The position numbers and the translations under genes were made by a program. 64,000 bases of DNA from an uncultured Pelagibacteraceae bacterium (GTDB lineage Bacteria > Pseudomonadota > Alphaproteobacteria > Pelagibacterales > Pelagibacteraceae), in NCBI GenBank assembly GCA_902557935.1, contig CACECJ010000001.1, forward strand, positions 248,001-312,000, written 5' to 3'. The notes beneath the pieces are model-generated. The model saw only the letters and a list, made by a program, of their open reading frames with translations. It made no database searches and was not told where the DNA came from. Shown in pieces: positions 10,254-19,353 of the stretch (position 1 is its first letter; each line of letters begins with the position of its first letter).

Positions 10254-11501
10254 TCAAATTTTATCTAAATTATTCATATATTTTTTTAATACTTTTGGAA
10301 TTGTAACTGTTCCATCTTGATTTTGATTATTTTCTAATAAGGCTATCATCAATCTTCCAACTGCCAAACCTGAACCATTTAAAGTGCCAACAAATTCATT
10401 ACCATTTTCAGCTTTATATTTTGCACCCATTCTTCTTGCTTGAAATAAACCACAAGAAGAACAGCTTGATATTTCTCTGTATTTTTTTTCTGATGGTATC
10501 CATGCTTCTAAATCATAAGTTTTTTCTGCACTAAATCCCATATCCCCAGTTGATAACAAAACAGTTTGATAAGGAATATCTAATTTTTCCAATATTTTTT
10601 GTGCACAATTCAGCATTCGATCAAGTTCAGAAGCACAATTTTTTGGCTCTACAATGCTAACAAGTTCAACTTTATAAAATTGATGTTGTCTGATCATGCC
10701 TTTAGTATCTTTTCCGTAGCTGCCAGCTTCCTTTCTAAAACATGGAGTTGAAGCAACAAATCTCTTTGGCAATTGATCTTTGTTAATTACAGATTTCCTT
10801 ACTAAATTTGTTAAAACTACTTCAGCTGTAGGTATTAAAAACTTTCTTTGCTCTGAATTATCAAATTTTATTTCAAATTGATCTTCCTCAAATTTAGGTA
10901 GTTGTCCAGTACCGAACATCACATCCTCATTAACTATTAAAGGCGGAGAAATCTCAACATAACTAAATTCATTAGTGTGAATGTCTAACATGAAATTAAT
11001 TAAAGCTCTTTCTAATAATGCGATTTTGTCCTTTAAAACTACAAATCTTGATCCTGATAACTTTATTGAGATTTCAAAATCAATATCTTTATTTTTGGAA
11101 CCTAATTCAGTGTGAGATTTTGGTTGAAAAGAAAATTCTTTTATATTTCCGACTTTGTTTATAATTTTATTTGATTTATCATCTTTGCCAACTGGCACAT
11201 CATCTAAAGCTAAGTTTGGTAAAAAATTTAAAATTTTATTAAGTTTGTTTTGAGTATCAGATTGATCTTTTGAAATTTTTGAAATTTTTTCTGAAATAAT
11301 TTTAGATTTTTCAAAATTTGATTTGTCTTTCGACTTAGATAAAATTTTTTTATCTTGTTCGAGTTTTTCTTTTTCAGTAATTAATTTTCTATTGAGACTA
11401 TCAAATTTTTCAAAGTTATCGCTATCAAAATTTACATTTCTGTCTAAAAATTTTTTTTTAAAAAAATCTAAATTTTTTCTTAAGTTCTTGATGTCATGCA
11501 T
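10254..11501 (-). CDS. serS: Seryl-tRNA synthetase
   Basis: This class II synthetase charges tRNA-Ser in the cytosol. At 415 aa it has the N-terminal coiled-coil arm that binds the long variable arm of tRNA-Ser (Lys- and Glu-rich, about residues 1-105), then the class II core with motif 2 in FRKEAGSYGKDTKGMIRQHQ and motif 3 in GSGLAVGRLMIALLENNQ. The start overlaps the tatC end by 8 bp. In alphaproteobacteria serS commonly follows tatC, as it does here. Confidence 0.97.
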   Translation of the reverse strand: MHDIKNLRKNLDFFKKKFLDRNVNFDSDNFEKFDSLNRKLITEKEKLEQDKKILSKSKDKSNFEKSKIISEKISKISKDQSDTQNKLNKILNFLPNLALDDVPVGKDDKSNKIINKVGNIKEFSFQPKSHTELGSKNKDIDFEISIKLSGSRFVVLKDKIALLERALINFMLDIHTNEFSYVEISPPLIVNEDVMFGTGQLPKFEEDQFEIKFDNSEQRKFLIPTAEVVLTNLVRKSVINKDQLPKRFVASTPCFRKEAGSYGKDTKGMIRQHQFYKVELVSIVEPKNCASELDRMLNCAQKILEKLDIPYQTVLLSTGDMGFSAEKTYDLEAWIPSEKKYREISSCSSCGLFQARRMGAKYKAENGNEFVGTLNGSGLAVGRLMIALLENNQNQDGTVTIPKVLKKYMNNLDKI

Positions 11502-12261
11502 TTTCTAAATCTTCTTTCTCTTTTTTTTTCTCAGTAAATCTCACAGTAAATATAGATAACTCATAAAGTAATAAAAGAGGTATTGCGAGTCCTACTTGTG
11601 TAATTGGATCAGGAGGAGTTAAAATAGCTGCTATAGCAAAGATAATTACAATTACATATCTTCTTCTAGTTTTTAAATAATTTGAATTTACAACACCTAT
11701 TCTTGCTAATAAATTTAATAGTATTGGTAGTTGAAAACTGATACCAAAAGCAAATATTAATCTCATAATTAAAGAAAGATACTCATTAACTTTTGCTTCA
11801 AGTTGTATTGGTAAACTTGTGTTCGAACCTAATGACTCGAATGATAAAAAAAACTTTATAGCTAAAGGCATTACTAAATAATAGACAAGTAACCCTCCTA
11901 ATAGAAAAAGTATTGGTGTAGACACTAAGTAAGGCAATATTGCTTTTTTTTCATTTTTGTACAAACCAGGTGCAATAAATTTATAAATTTGAATTAAAAG
12001 AACTGGACTTCCCAAAAATATTGCTGAAAAAAAAGCTACTTTTATATATGTAATAAATGTTTCATGAAGTGCTGTAAAAATTAAACGTCTAGAGGTTTGA
12101 TCATCTTTTACTGCGTTGGCATAGGGTTCTACCAAAAAATTATAAATATGATCTGCATAAATATAGGATATTACAAATACTATAAAAATAAATATAAGTG
12201 AGTTTAAAAGTCTAGAGCGTAACTCAACAAAATGGCTTGTAAATGAATTGGTATCAGCCAT
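11494..12261 (-). CDS. tatC: Twin-arginine translocase subunit TatC
   Basis: TatC is the membrane receptor that recognises twin-arginine signal peptides of folded exported proteins. The 255-aa sequence starts with the typical SFTSHFVELRSRLLNS, where the Glu-Leu-Arg block belongs to the signal-peptide site, and has six hydrophobic segments. It ends in a charged KKKEKEDLE tail. It overlaps tatB and serS by 8 bp each, giving a tightly coupled tatA-tatB-tatC-serS string. Confidence 0.96.
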   Translation of the reverse strand: MADTNSFTSHFVELRSRLLNSLIFIFIVFVISYIYADHIYNFLVEPYANAVKDDQTSRRLIFTALHETFITYIKVAFFSAIFLGSPVLLIQIYKFIAPGLYKNEKKAILPYLVSTPILFLLGGLLVYYLVMPLAIKFFLSFESLGSNTSLPIQLEAKVNEYLSLIMRLIFAFGISFQLPILLNLLARIGVVNSNYLKTRRRYVIVIIFAIAAILTPPDPITQVGLAIPLLLLYELSIFTVRFTEKKKEKEDLENA

Positions 12262-12490
12262 TTTTTTTAATATCTTTTTTTTTCTCAGAATTTTCAGACA
12301 TTATTTCTTTTTCGACATCAATTTCTTTAGTTGCTGAGGACACTTCCTTTTGAAAATTACTTAAAGTATTTTTAAACTTGCCTACGTATATTCCGATTTT
12401 TTTCAAAGCTATTGGAAACTCTTTAGGGCCTAAAACTAATATTGCAATTATTACTACTGATAAAATCTCTAACCATCCAATTTGAGGCAT
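12254..12490 (-). CDS. tatB: Sec-independent translocase protein TatB
   Basis: TatB works with TatC in the substrate-binding complex. The 78-aa protein has one N-terminal membrane helix, the hinge LGPKEFPIALKKIG (the Gly-Pro and following amphipathic helix are TatB traits), and a short charged tail rich in Lys and Glu. It is at the short end of the TatB range because the C-terminal tail is reduced. The position between tatA and tatC supports the assignment. Confidence 0.93.
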   Translation of the reverse strand: MPQIGWLEILSVVIIAILVLGPKEFPIALKKIGIYVGKFKNTLSNFQKEVSSATKEIDVEKEIMSENSEKKKDIKKNG

Positions 12491-12495
12491 TTTGA

Positions 12496-12693
12496 TTATT
12501 TATTTTCAGTGTCAGAATTGTCTGACTTAGAATTGTCATCTTGATTATTTGCAGAAGTATCATCAGACATACCTTTTTTAAAACTTTTGATACCTTTGGC
12601 TACATCTCCCATTAAACTTGAAATTTTACCTCTACCAAAAAGTAAAACAACAAGGACGACTACTATTGCTATTTGCCAGAAACTAATTCCCAT
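12496..12693 (-). CDS. tatA: Sec-independent translocase protein TatA
   Basis: TatA oligomerises to form the passage for folded proteins. At 65 aa it shows the classic plan: N-terminal helix beginning [11 protein letters not shown], the FGRGKI hinge, the amphipathic helix [15 protein letters not shown] and an acidic, Asn/Asp-rich tail. It follows scpB by 42 bp and precedes tatB by 5 bp. Confidence 0.95.
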   Translation of the reverse strand: MGISFWQIAIVVVLVVLLFGRGKISSLMGDVAKGIKSFKKGMSDDTSANNQDDNSKSDNSDTENK

Positions 12694-12735
12694 AATATAT
12701 AGTTATATACAATAAAAAGAGTTAAATAAATATAT

Positions 12736-13422
12736 TTATTTTTCTTCTTCTGGAGCTTTATTTATCGCTTCATCTATATCTTTATAAATATTCTGATTTT
12801 CGGCTATAGACTGTTCTTTAAAAAATTTACCCGTTCCAAAAATAGATTTATCAATACTAGATGTATCTATTAAACCAGCTGAACCAAGTTCATCAATCGT
12901 TGGTAAATCAGACAGTTTTTGAATATTAAAATGATGGAGAAAATTTTCAGTTGTACCATACTGAATCGGTTTACCGGGAACATCTTTTCTTCCAGCAGGT
13001 CTTACCCAATCTAGTTCAAGTAAAATTTCTAAGGTATTTGAGGCGAAGGATACGCCTCTTATTTGTTCAATCTCTGATCGAGTTACTGGTTGATGATAAA
13101 CAATAATCGCCAATGTTTCAACTGTAGCTTTAGATAATTTTTTTTGTGTTGATTTTTGTAAAGACATTAACTTTGATAAATCTTCAGCTGTTCTGAAAGA
13201 CCATTTGTTCTTTATACATATTAAATTAATGCCTCTTTTTTTGTAAATTTTTTGTAAGTTTTCTAAAACTTTTTTCAAACTAAAGCTAGTTTGAATCCTT
13301 TTTTCTATTGTTTCAAGATCTAAAGGCTCTGAGGCTGAAAAAAGGATAGCTTCAACTTGTCTTTCAAGTTTCGTAGGATTTGTTGGAAAGTTAATTACAT
13401 TGTCTTTTTTTTTATTTTTCAT
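12736..13422 (-). CDS. scpB: Segregation and condensation protein B
   Basis: ScpB is the winged-helix accessory subunit of the SMC-ScpAB condensin that compacts and segregates chromosomes. In the 228-aa protein the tandem winged-helix core spans about residues 15-175. Conserved stretches are EAILFSASEPL, ALAIIVYHQPVTRSEIEQIRG-like (here ETLAIIVYHQPVTRSEIEQI) and PIQYGTTENFLHHF. It lies 1 bp downstream of scpA. Confidence 0.94.
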   Translation of the reverse strand: MKNKKKDNVINFPTNPTKLERQVEAILFSASEPLDLETIEKRIQTSFSLKKVLENLQKIYKKRGINLICIKNKWSFRTAEDLSKLMSLQKSTQKKLSKATVETLAIIVYHQPVTRSEIEQIRGVSFASNTLEILLELDWVRPAGRKDVPGKPIQYGTTENFLHHFNIQKLSDLPTIDELGSAGLIDTSSIDKSIFGTGKFFKEQSIAENQNIYKDIDEAINKAPEEEK

Positions 13423-13423
13423 A

Positions 13424-14164
13424 TTAGTTTTTTTTTATCATTAGTTGATCGTAATTTTTTCTTTGTTGAATTGAAATTACTCTTTCTTTTGCAAGTTCAA
13501 GACATGCTGCAAATATTCCAGCAAAACCGGTTTTTTTCATTTTATTCTCCGAATAAAATTTTGGAATCAATTCAATTATATTTTTCCAATCTTTAATTTT
13601 TTCAAGATTATTTCTAATACTTTTAATTCCTTCCTCGGTTGTGAAAACTGGTAGTTTTGGGATACTAATATTTTGAAAAGTTTTTTGTGTTTGTATTTCA
13701 GAATAAGTTTTGAGAAGTTCGTATAGTGAAACATTATATTTAGGAGTATAAATCGATCTTATACCCCCTTTCATTCCTCTAGTAAAAATATGAACACCTA
13801 GCCTTTTCTTTTGAAGCATTTGATCTGATAATATCCTTATTAAAGCCAATTTTTTAAGTTGTAGTTTTAATTTTTCAGCAACTTGTAAAGCTTTGAAATC
13901 TTCTTCATCTACTTCGGGTAACAGTAACTTAGATTTTAAATATGCTAACCAAGTCGCCATTAACAAAAATTCAGTAGCAGTCTCAAGGTTTAAATTTTCA
14001 TATTTTTTTATGTAATCTAAAAATTGGTCAGCTAATTTTGTGATAGAAATTTCTGCTAAGTCTACTTTCTGCATTTTTGCTAAATCTAAAAGAACTTCTA
14101 ATGGGCCGCTATAATTTGGTATTTCAATAGATAATTGATTTGAATTATTTGATTCCATAATCAA
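13424..14164 (-). CDS. scpA: Segregation and condensation protein A (kleisin)
   Basis: ScpA is the kleisin that bridges SMC heads in the bacterial condensin. The 246-aa protein has the diagnostic N-terminal YSGPLEVLLDLAKMQKVDL and FLLMATWLAYLKSKLLLP near residue 70, and a winged-helix C-terminus. It is followed by scpB (1 bp) and preceded by nagZ (2 bp). MIMESNN offers two possible ATG starts two codons apart; either is plausible. Confidence 0.94.
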   Translation of the reverse strand: MIMESNNSNQLSIEIPNYSGPLEVLLDLAKMQKVDLAEISITKLADQFLDYIKKYENLNLETATEFLLMATWLAYLKSKLLLPEVDEEDFKALQVAEKLKLQLKKLALIRILSDQMLQKKRLGVHIFTRGMKGGIRSIYTPKYNVSLYELLKTYSEIQTQKTFQNISIPKLPVFTTEEGIKSIRNNLEKIKDWKNIIELIPKFYSENKMKKTGFAGIFAACLELAKERVISIQQRKNYDQLMIKKN

Positions 14165-14166
14165 TT

Positions 14167-15111
14167 TTACCTTAAAAATTTGTAAAATTCTGAGGTTTTT
14201 TTAGCAGTAAATTTATCAATAAAAGGTAAGAATCTTATCAATTTAAAGTTGTCATTTGTTTTTCCAGCACAATATAGAATGAGGTTGCATCCTGCATCAA
14301 TTGACTTTTTTGCATTAGTTAATAAATCATATTTTAAAGCTTTCATTGAAATATCATCTGAAATTAAAATACCTTTAAATTTTATTTTTTTTCTTATTAT
14401 TTCCTTAATAATTTTTTTTGATAGTGTTGCTGCATTGTTAGTGTCAAGTTTAGTATATAAGATATGTGCAGTCATAGCCAATTTTGCATTTGATAACTTG
14501 AAAGGATAAAAATCAATTTTGTTAAGCTGTTTTAAATTTAATTGAACTTTTGGCAATTTTTTATGACTGTCTTCTGTAGCGGCCCCGTGTCCTGGTATAT
14601 GTTTAATAATTCCAGCAATTTTATTAGTGTGTAGATATTTTAAAGTTAGTTTTCCTAATTGTTTTACTATTTTCCTATTATTTGAAAAACTTCTGTTTCC
14701 AATAACTTTGCTGGTGTTTTTTCTAAGTATATCCAAGACTGGTATTGTATTAATATTTATACCTAGATTTTTTAGAATTTTGCATAATGAGAAAATGTAT
14801 GCTTTGTAAGTTTTAGAACAAAAATCTTTATTTTTTTTAAAAAGGTCTCCAAAAAAACTAGCTGATAAACTGTGGTTGATTATATTTCTTAGTCTTGAAA
14901 CACTTTCACCCTCCTCGTCAATTATTATAGGAAATTTTTTATCTTTAGTAAGTTTTCTAATATTCAGAGTTAAACTTTTTATTTGTTTTGAAGATTTTAA
15001 ATTTCGCTTAAAAAGAATAACCCCCCAAGGTTTTTCTTTTGATAAAAGAATTTTTTCCATCTTTGATAATTTTGATCCATTAAGACTAATAATCAATGCT
15101 TTCTTTTTCAT
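14167..15111 (-). CDS. nagZ: Beta-N-acetylhexosaminidase (GH3), peptidoglycan recycling
   Basis: NagZ removes N-acetylglucosamine from anhydro-muropeptides in the cytosol during cell-wall recycling. The GH3 signature IIKHIPGHGAATEDSHKKLP contains the catalytic His pair on the flexible loop, and GILISDDISMKAL carries the nucleophile Asp. I chose the ATG at 15111, because it overlaps the upstream TAA as TAATG and begins KKKALIISLNGSKLS, where the family fold starts. An in-frame ATG at 15132 would add seven residues and lengthen the overlap. Length is 314 aa. It sits in the alphaproteobacterial block argS - SPOR protein - nagZ - scpA - scpB. Confidence 0.9.
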   Translation of the reverse strand: MKKKALIISLNGSKLSKMEKILLSKEKPWGVILFKRNLKSSKQIKSLTLNIRKLTKDKKFPIIIDEEGESVSRLRNIINHSLSASFFGDLFKKNKDFCSKTYKAYIFSLCKILKNLGININTIPVLDILRKNTSKVIGNRSFSNNRKIVKQLGKLTLKYLHTNKIAGIIKHIPGHGAATEDSHKKLPKVQLNLKQLNKIDFYPFKLSNAKLAMTAHILYTKLDTNNAATLSKKIIKEIIRKKIKFKGILISDDISMKALKYDLLTNAKKSIDAGCNLILYCAGKTNDNFKLIRFLPFIDKFTAKKTSEFYKFLR

Positions 15112-15371
15112 TATCTTTTTAATAAATCCCAAAAGCTTCGTTTTTTATTTTCCTCGATTTTATCATTTAAAGAGTTGTTAAATTCAATTATATTATTTGT
15201 GTCATTATCTAAAATTGGAAGATTGCTAATTTTTTCTTTTAGTATTTGATCTATATTTTCACGATTATAATTTTTAGCATTAATATTTTTATTAGATGAA
15301 TAATAACTATAGATTAAAAGTATAAAATAAGTAATTAATAAAAACATAATAATATTTAAGATTTTAATCAT
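15111..15371 (-). CDS. Small membrane-anchored protein in the SPOR-protein position
   Basis: The 86-aa protein has a hydrophobic N-terminal anchor (about residues 4-24), then a hydrophilic Asn/Lys-rich tail ending in SFWDLLKR. The ATG at 15371 overlaps the argS TGA as TGATG; a GTG one codon upstream is the alternative. In many alphaproteobacteria the gene between argS and nagZ encodes a larger inner-membrane protein with a C-terminal SPOR domain that binds denuded septal peptidoglycan. Here topology and position match but no SPOR domain is visible, so it is probably a reduced relic of that protein. Function unknown. Confidence 0.72.
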   Translation of the reverse strand: MIKILNIIMFLLITYFILLIYSYYSSNKNINAKNYNRENIDQILKEKISNLPILDNDTNNIIEFNNSLNDKIEENKKRSFWDLLKR

Positions 15372-17095
15372 CACATTTTTTCTGGAAGAGAAACTCCCAG
15401 TATATTCATTCCATTCCTTATAACTATAGCAATCAAATATAGAAAGACAAAAGTCTCAAATCTTTTTAAAACGCCGTTATCAATAAACTTATATTTGCTA
15501 TCTTCATTTCCCTTGCTCCAATAAGAGTGAAATAATGTAGATAGTTCATACAAATAAAAAGGAATCTTGTGAGGTTCAAGTTTATTTGCCGCTGACTCAA
15601 TTACTTTAGGCCATTCAAATATCTTCCTATAAATTTTTTCTTCATACTCATTTAAATTAAATGATTTAGAATCAACATATATTTCATCGTTTAAATTTTT
15701 TTTAAGTGCTCTGGCAATAGAATTGATCCTAGCATAAGCATACTGAACATAAAAAACCGGATTATCTTTTGTTTTTTCTTTAACTTTTTCGAAATCAAAA
15801 TCTAGCTCCATATCATTACTTCTATTCAACATCATAAATCGTATTGAATCTTTACTAACCTCATTTAATAAATCTTGGGCAGAAATAAATTCACCAGCTC
15901 TTTTAGACATTTTATAAGGCTTTCCATTTTTATAAAGTTTTACTAATTGACAAACTTTACAGTTAAGTTTTATCTTCTTATTTGACAAAGCAGATACAGC
16001 GGCTGTAATCCTTTTAATATAACCTGTATGATCTGCACCGAGGATATTAATCAAATTGTCAAATTTTCTATTAATCTTATCTGAATGATATGCAACATCA
16101 TTTGCAAAATAAGTCCATGATCCATCATTTTTTTGTAATGCTCTATCCATATCATCGCCAAACGCTGATGATTTGAAAATCAATCTTTTGACTTTTTTCC
16201 AATTTTTAAATTGTTCACCTTTCGGTGGTTCAAGAAAACCTTCTTCTACAAAATTTTTATCTTTGAGTTTTTCCACTGCTTTTTGAACTAAATCTTTTTG
16301 AACTAATTGTGTTTCTGAAAAAAAATTATCATGTTTAATACCAAGTTTCTTTAAATCATTTTTAATGAGGTTCATAGACTCGTTTAATGAGAGAGTTTTT
16401 AATTCCTCAAAACAAACATCAAAATTTTTAACATCTAAATTTTTATTATTTAAAATTATATTTTTTGCAATTTCCTTTATGTAATCTCCAGGGTAAAGAT
16501 TATCTTTTAGAATGAATTTTTCATTAAATTTAATTTCTCTAATTCTCAAGTAAATGGACTCAACAAAATTTTTGATCTGATTTCCATAATCATTGATGTA
16601 ATACTCTTTGATAACTTTATTACCATTGAACAATAATAAATTAGATAAAACATCACCGAAAATAGCTCCACGACAATGACCTACATGCATTGGACCAGTC
16701 GGGTTAGCTGAAACAAACTCTACATTGTACGTTTTATTAGTTTGTTTTGATCCAAAAATATTTTTATTCTTAATAATTTCATTAATATTTAAAACTATTC
16801 CTTCTTTTGAAAGTTTAATATTAAGGAAGCCAGGCCCTGCTACTTCAACTTTTTCAAAATGATTAATCTTTTTCAAAAGAAGGTTTTTTATATCTAGTGC
16901 TAATTTGTTAGGGGGGATTTTATTTGCTTTTGCTAAAATTAAACAAACATTAGTTGATAAATCACAATGAAAATGTTCAGGAGGAACTTCTAAATTAACA
17001 TCGAGTAAATTGTCAACGTTTTCTAAATTTAAAAAACGTTTATTTTCTATAATAATTTTGTTTATTTTTACTAAATAATTTTCAAATATATTCAT
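15371..17095 (-). CDS. argS: Arginyl-tRNA synthetase
   Basis: ArgRS charges tRNA-Arg. The 574-aa class I enzyme has the signature SANPTGPMHVGHCRGA with the HIGH-type HVGH, a KMSKRAGEF stretch corresponding to KMSKS, and the C-terminal DALR anticodon-binding domain (VQYAYARINSI onward). It overlaps dgt by 4 bp and the next small gene by 1 bp. A cognate tRNA-Arg(TCT) lies elsewhere in this window at 33944-34020. Confidence 0.97.
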   Translation of the reverse strand: MNIFENYLVKINKIIIENKRFLNLENVDNLLDVNLEVPPEHFHCDLSTNVCLILAKANKIPPNKLALDIKNLLLKKINHFEKVEVAGPGFLNIKLSKEGIVLNINEIIKNKNIFGSKQTNKTYNVEFVSANPTGPMHVGHCRGAIFGDVLSNLLLFNGNKVIKEYYINDYGNQIKNFVESIYLRIREIKFNEKFILKDNLYPGDYIKEIAKNIILNNKNLDVKNFDVCFEELKTLSLNESMNLIKNDLKKLGIKHDNFFSETQLVQKDLVQKAVEKLKDKNFVEEGFLEPPKGEQFKNWKKVKRLIFKSSAFGDDMDRALQKNDGSWTYFANDVAYHSDKINRKFDNLINILGADHTGYIKRITAAVSALSNKKIKLNCKVCQLVKLYKNGKPYKMSKRAGEFISAQDLLNEVSKDSIRFMMLNRSNDMELDFDFEKVKEKTKDNPVFYVQYAYARINSIARALKKNLNDEIYVDSKSFNLNEYEEKIYRKIFEWPKVIESAANKLEPHKIPFYLYELSTLFHSYWSKGNEDSKYKFIDNGVLKRFETFVFLYLIAIVIRNGMNILGVSLPEKM

Positions 17096-18231
17096 TTAAT
17101 CTTATTGTAGAGATTTATTGCATATCTGTCTGTCATGCCAGCAATATAATCACAAATTGATCTTGCAATGTTTGATTTATCATACTTACTAACATTTATA
17201 TATCTTTCGGGTTTTTTTTTTATAGATAAAAATAATTTCTTAATAATTTTTTTTCCTTCATTCGTATTGATTCTAACTTTCTTGTGATAATACATTTTTT
17301 TTTTTAAAAAACTTTTTATTTTTTTATCAAATTTACTCATTTTCTTTGAAAAGGCTACGAGGGGATACTTAGATCTTAAAACATCTCTATTACTATAAAT
17401 CTTATTTATTTTAATATTTTTTTCAGTAGTTTTAATTAAATCTTTAACCATTTCATTGATTATTTCTCTTACTATTTGTCTTATTACAAGATCGATTGAA
17501 TTTTTTTTCATTTTTTTTTTGTGTTTAAAAATAATTTTGTTTAAAACCGGAATATTTTCTAAATCTCTTAGTTTAAATAGATTTGCTTTTAAGCCGTCCT
17601 CTAGATCATGACTATTGTAGGCAATATCATCTGATATTGAGGCTATCTGTGCCTCAAGTGACGGACTTGAAGAAAATTGTATTTTATTTTTAAAATGATT
17701 TAGTCCTAAAATTTTTTTGAATTTACCTAAATCTTTGATTGGACCATTATGCTTAATTAGTCCATCTAGTGTCTCCATTGTTAAATTTAAACCTTTAAAT
17801 TCATAATACCTATTTTCTAAAAAAAGGATTATTCTTAAAGTTTGAATATTGTGATCAAATCCACCAAATTTTTTCATACAGTGGTTAAGAGCGTCTTCAC
17901 CCGCATGTCCAAAGGGTGTATGTCCTAAATCATGTGCTAAACTGAGAGTTTCACATAAATCCTCATTTAAATTAAAAAATTTAGACAAAGTTCTTGATAT
18001 TTGAGCCACCTCTAAAGAGTGAGTAATTCTTGTTCTAAAATGATCTCCTGAAGTATTCACAAAAACTTGCGTTTTATGCTTAAGCCTCCTAAATGCAGTT
18101 GAATGGATTATTCTATCTCTATCTCTTTGAAAATCTGTTCTTAATGAAGTTTCTTTTTCTTTAAAAAACCTACCCTTTGACTTTAATGGCACAGCTAATT
18201 TAGATAAAGATTGGATTGAATTTTTTTGCAT
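17092..18231 (-). CDS. dgt: Deoxyguanosinetriphosphate triphosphohydrolase-like HD protein
   Basis: Dgt-family enzymes hydrolyse dGTP, or other dNTPs, to the nucleoside and triphosphate and so shape dNTP pools. The 379-aa protein has the HD-domain metal ligands in TRITHSLEVAQISR and LAHDLGHTPFGHAGEDAL, plus DRDRIIHSTAFRRLKHKTQV near the N-terminus. Those features match the shorter dGTPase-like class common in alphaproteobacteria, where dgt often sits between erpA and argS as here. It is divergent from erpA with a 31-bp spacer. True substrate preference cannot be read from sequence. Confidence 0.93.
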   Translation of the reverse strand: MQKNSIQSLSKLAVPLKSKGRFFKEKETSLRTDFQRDRDRIIHSTAFRRLKHKTQVFVNTSGDHFRTRITHSLEVAQISRTLSKFFNLNEDLCETLSLAHDLGHTPFGHAGEDALNHCMKKFGGFDHNIQTLRIILFLENRYYEFKGLNLTMETLDGLIKHNGPIKDLGKFKKILGLNHFKNKIQFSSSPSLEAQIASISDDIAYNSHDLEDGLKANLFKLRDLENIPVLNKIIFKHKKKMKKNSIDLVIRQIVREIINEMVKDLIKTTEKNIKINKIYSNRDVLRSKYPLVAFSKKMSKFDKKIKSFLKKKMYYHKKVRINTNEGKKIIKKLFLSIKKKPERYINVSKYDKSNIARSICDYIAGMTDRYAINLYNKIK

Positions 18232-18262
18232 GCTTACTATATAGATTATATACTAAATAATT

Positions 18263-18577
18263 ATGGAAAAAAAATTAGAATTTACTGATAGTGCAAAAAA
18301 CCAGATAGAAAAAATCACTAAAAGCGAAGAAAAAAAATATTTTAGAATTGCTGTTCAAGGGGGTGGGTGTTCTGGATTTAAATATAATTTTAGCTTTGAT
18401 GATAAAATAAAGAAAGATGATATCTTATTTAACAAAGCTGTAATAGATAAGCAGTCACTTGATATTATAGCAGGCTCAACAGTAGATTTTAAAAAAGAAA
18501 TGATTGGTGAGTCTTTTTCTATAAATAATCCTAAAGCTTCGGCTTCATGTGGTTGTGGTCTTTCTTTTTCAGTTTAA
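18263..18577 (+). CDS. erpA: Iron-sulfur cluster insertion protein, A-type carrier
   Basis: A-type carriers receive Fe-S clusters from the assembly scaffold and pass them to target proteins. The 104-aa HesB/IscA-fold protein has the three conserved cysteines: Cys36 in GGGCSGFKY, and Cys96 and Cys98 in SCGCGLSF. The gene is divergent from dgt and its TAA overlaps the exonuclease start as TAATG. ErpA versus IscA cannot be separated with certainty on sequence alone; erpA is chosen from alphaproteobacterial context next to dgt and xth. Confidence 0.9.
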   Translation: MEKKLEFTDSAKNQIEKITKSEEKKYFRIAVQGGGCSGFKYNFSFDDKIKKDDILFNKAVIDKQSLDIIAGSTVDFKKEMIGESFSINNPKASASCGCGLSFSV

Positions 18578-19353
18578 TGAAAATAATTTCGTGGAATGTG
18601 AATTCAGTTAGAGCAAGAATTATAAACATCTTAAATTATATCAAACAATCAAACCCTGATATTTTATTACTCCAAGAAATTAAAACTCAAGATAATAGTT
18701 TTCCTTTTGAAGATTTTAAAAATATTGGATATAATTCTTATGTTTTTGGTCAAAAAAGTTACAATGGTGTAGCTATTATTTCTAAGCAAAAATTAGATAA
18801 AATTAATAATAGTTTTATTAAAGATGAGTTAAAACAATCTAGAATTATTACTGCTGAATTAAAATTAAAAAAAAAAAAGATAGAACTTATAAATATTTAT
18901 GTTCCAAATGGAAATCCTGTAGATACAGAAAAATATGATTATAAAAAAGAGTGGTTAAAAAAATTTATATTAAATATAAAAAAGAAAATACAGAAAAATT
19001 CAAATATTCTCATCGCTGGAGATTTTAACATTATTCCTGAAGAAATAGATGTTCATGATTTTAAAAGATATGAAAACGATGCTTTAGGTAGATTGGAAAT
19101 AAGAAAAAAATATAGAGAATTGATTAATTTAGGTTTTAAAGATGTTTATAGATTTAAAAATAAAACAAAACAAGAGTATACATATTGGGACTACTTTGCA
19201 GGTTCGTGGCAAAAAAATTATGGTATGAGAATAGATCATTTTTTACTTTCAAACAGTTTAATTGAAAATATTAAATCAATTAATATAAATAAAAAACCAA
19301 GATCTAAAGAAAAACCATCTGATCATACTCCAATCGAACTTGAAATTATTTAA
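18577..19353 (+). CDS. xthA: Exodeoxyribonuclease III / AP endonuclease
   Basis: This exonuclease III-type enzyme cuts at abasic sites in base-excision repair. The 258-aa endonuclease/exonuclease/phosphatase fold shows IISWNVNSVRARI near the N-terminus, LLLQEIKT with the catalytic Glu, IAGDFNI, and the C-terminal SDHTPIELEI with the catalytic Asp-His. I used the ATG at 18577 because it begins right at the fold and overlaps erpA's stop as TAATG. A longer frame open to 18547 lies inside erpA. The last 8 bp overlap the convergent guanylyltransferase gene. Confidence 0.94.
   Translation: MKIISWNVNSVRARIINILNYIKQSNPDILLLQEIKTQDNSFPFEDFKNIGYNSYVFGQKSYNGVAIISKQKLDKINNSFIKDELKQSRIITAELKLKKKKIELINIYVPNGNPVDTEKYDYKKEWLKKFILNIKKKIQKNSNILIAGDFNIIPEEIDVHDFKRYENDALGRLEIRKKYRELINLGFKDVYRFKNKTKQEYTYWDYFAGSWQKNYGMRIDHFLLSNSLIENIKSININKKPRSKEKPSDHTPIELEII

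Noticed and set aside
15112-15132. Longer start for nagZ
   Set aside because: The seven extra residues lie in the upstream gene, and TAATG at 15111 is the standard coupling seen throughout the window.
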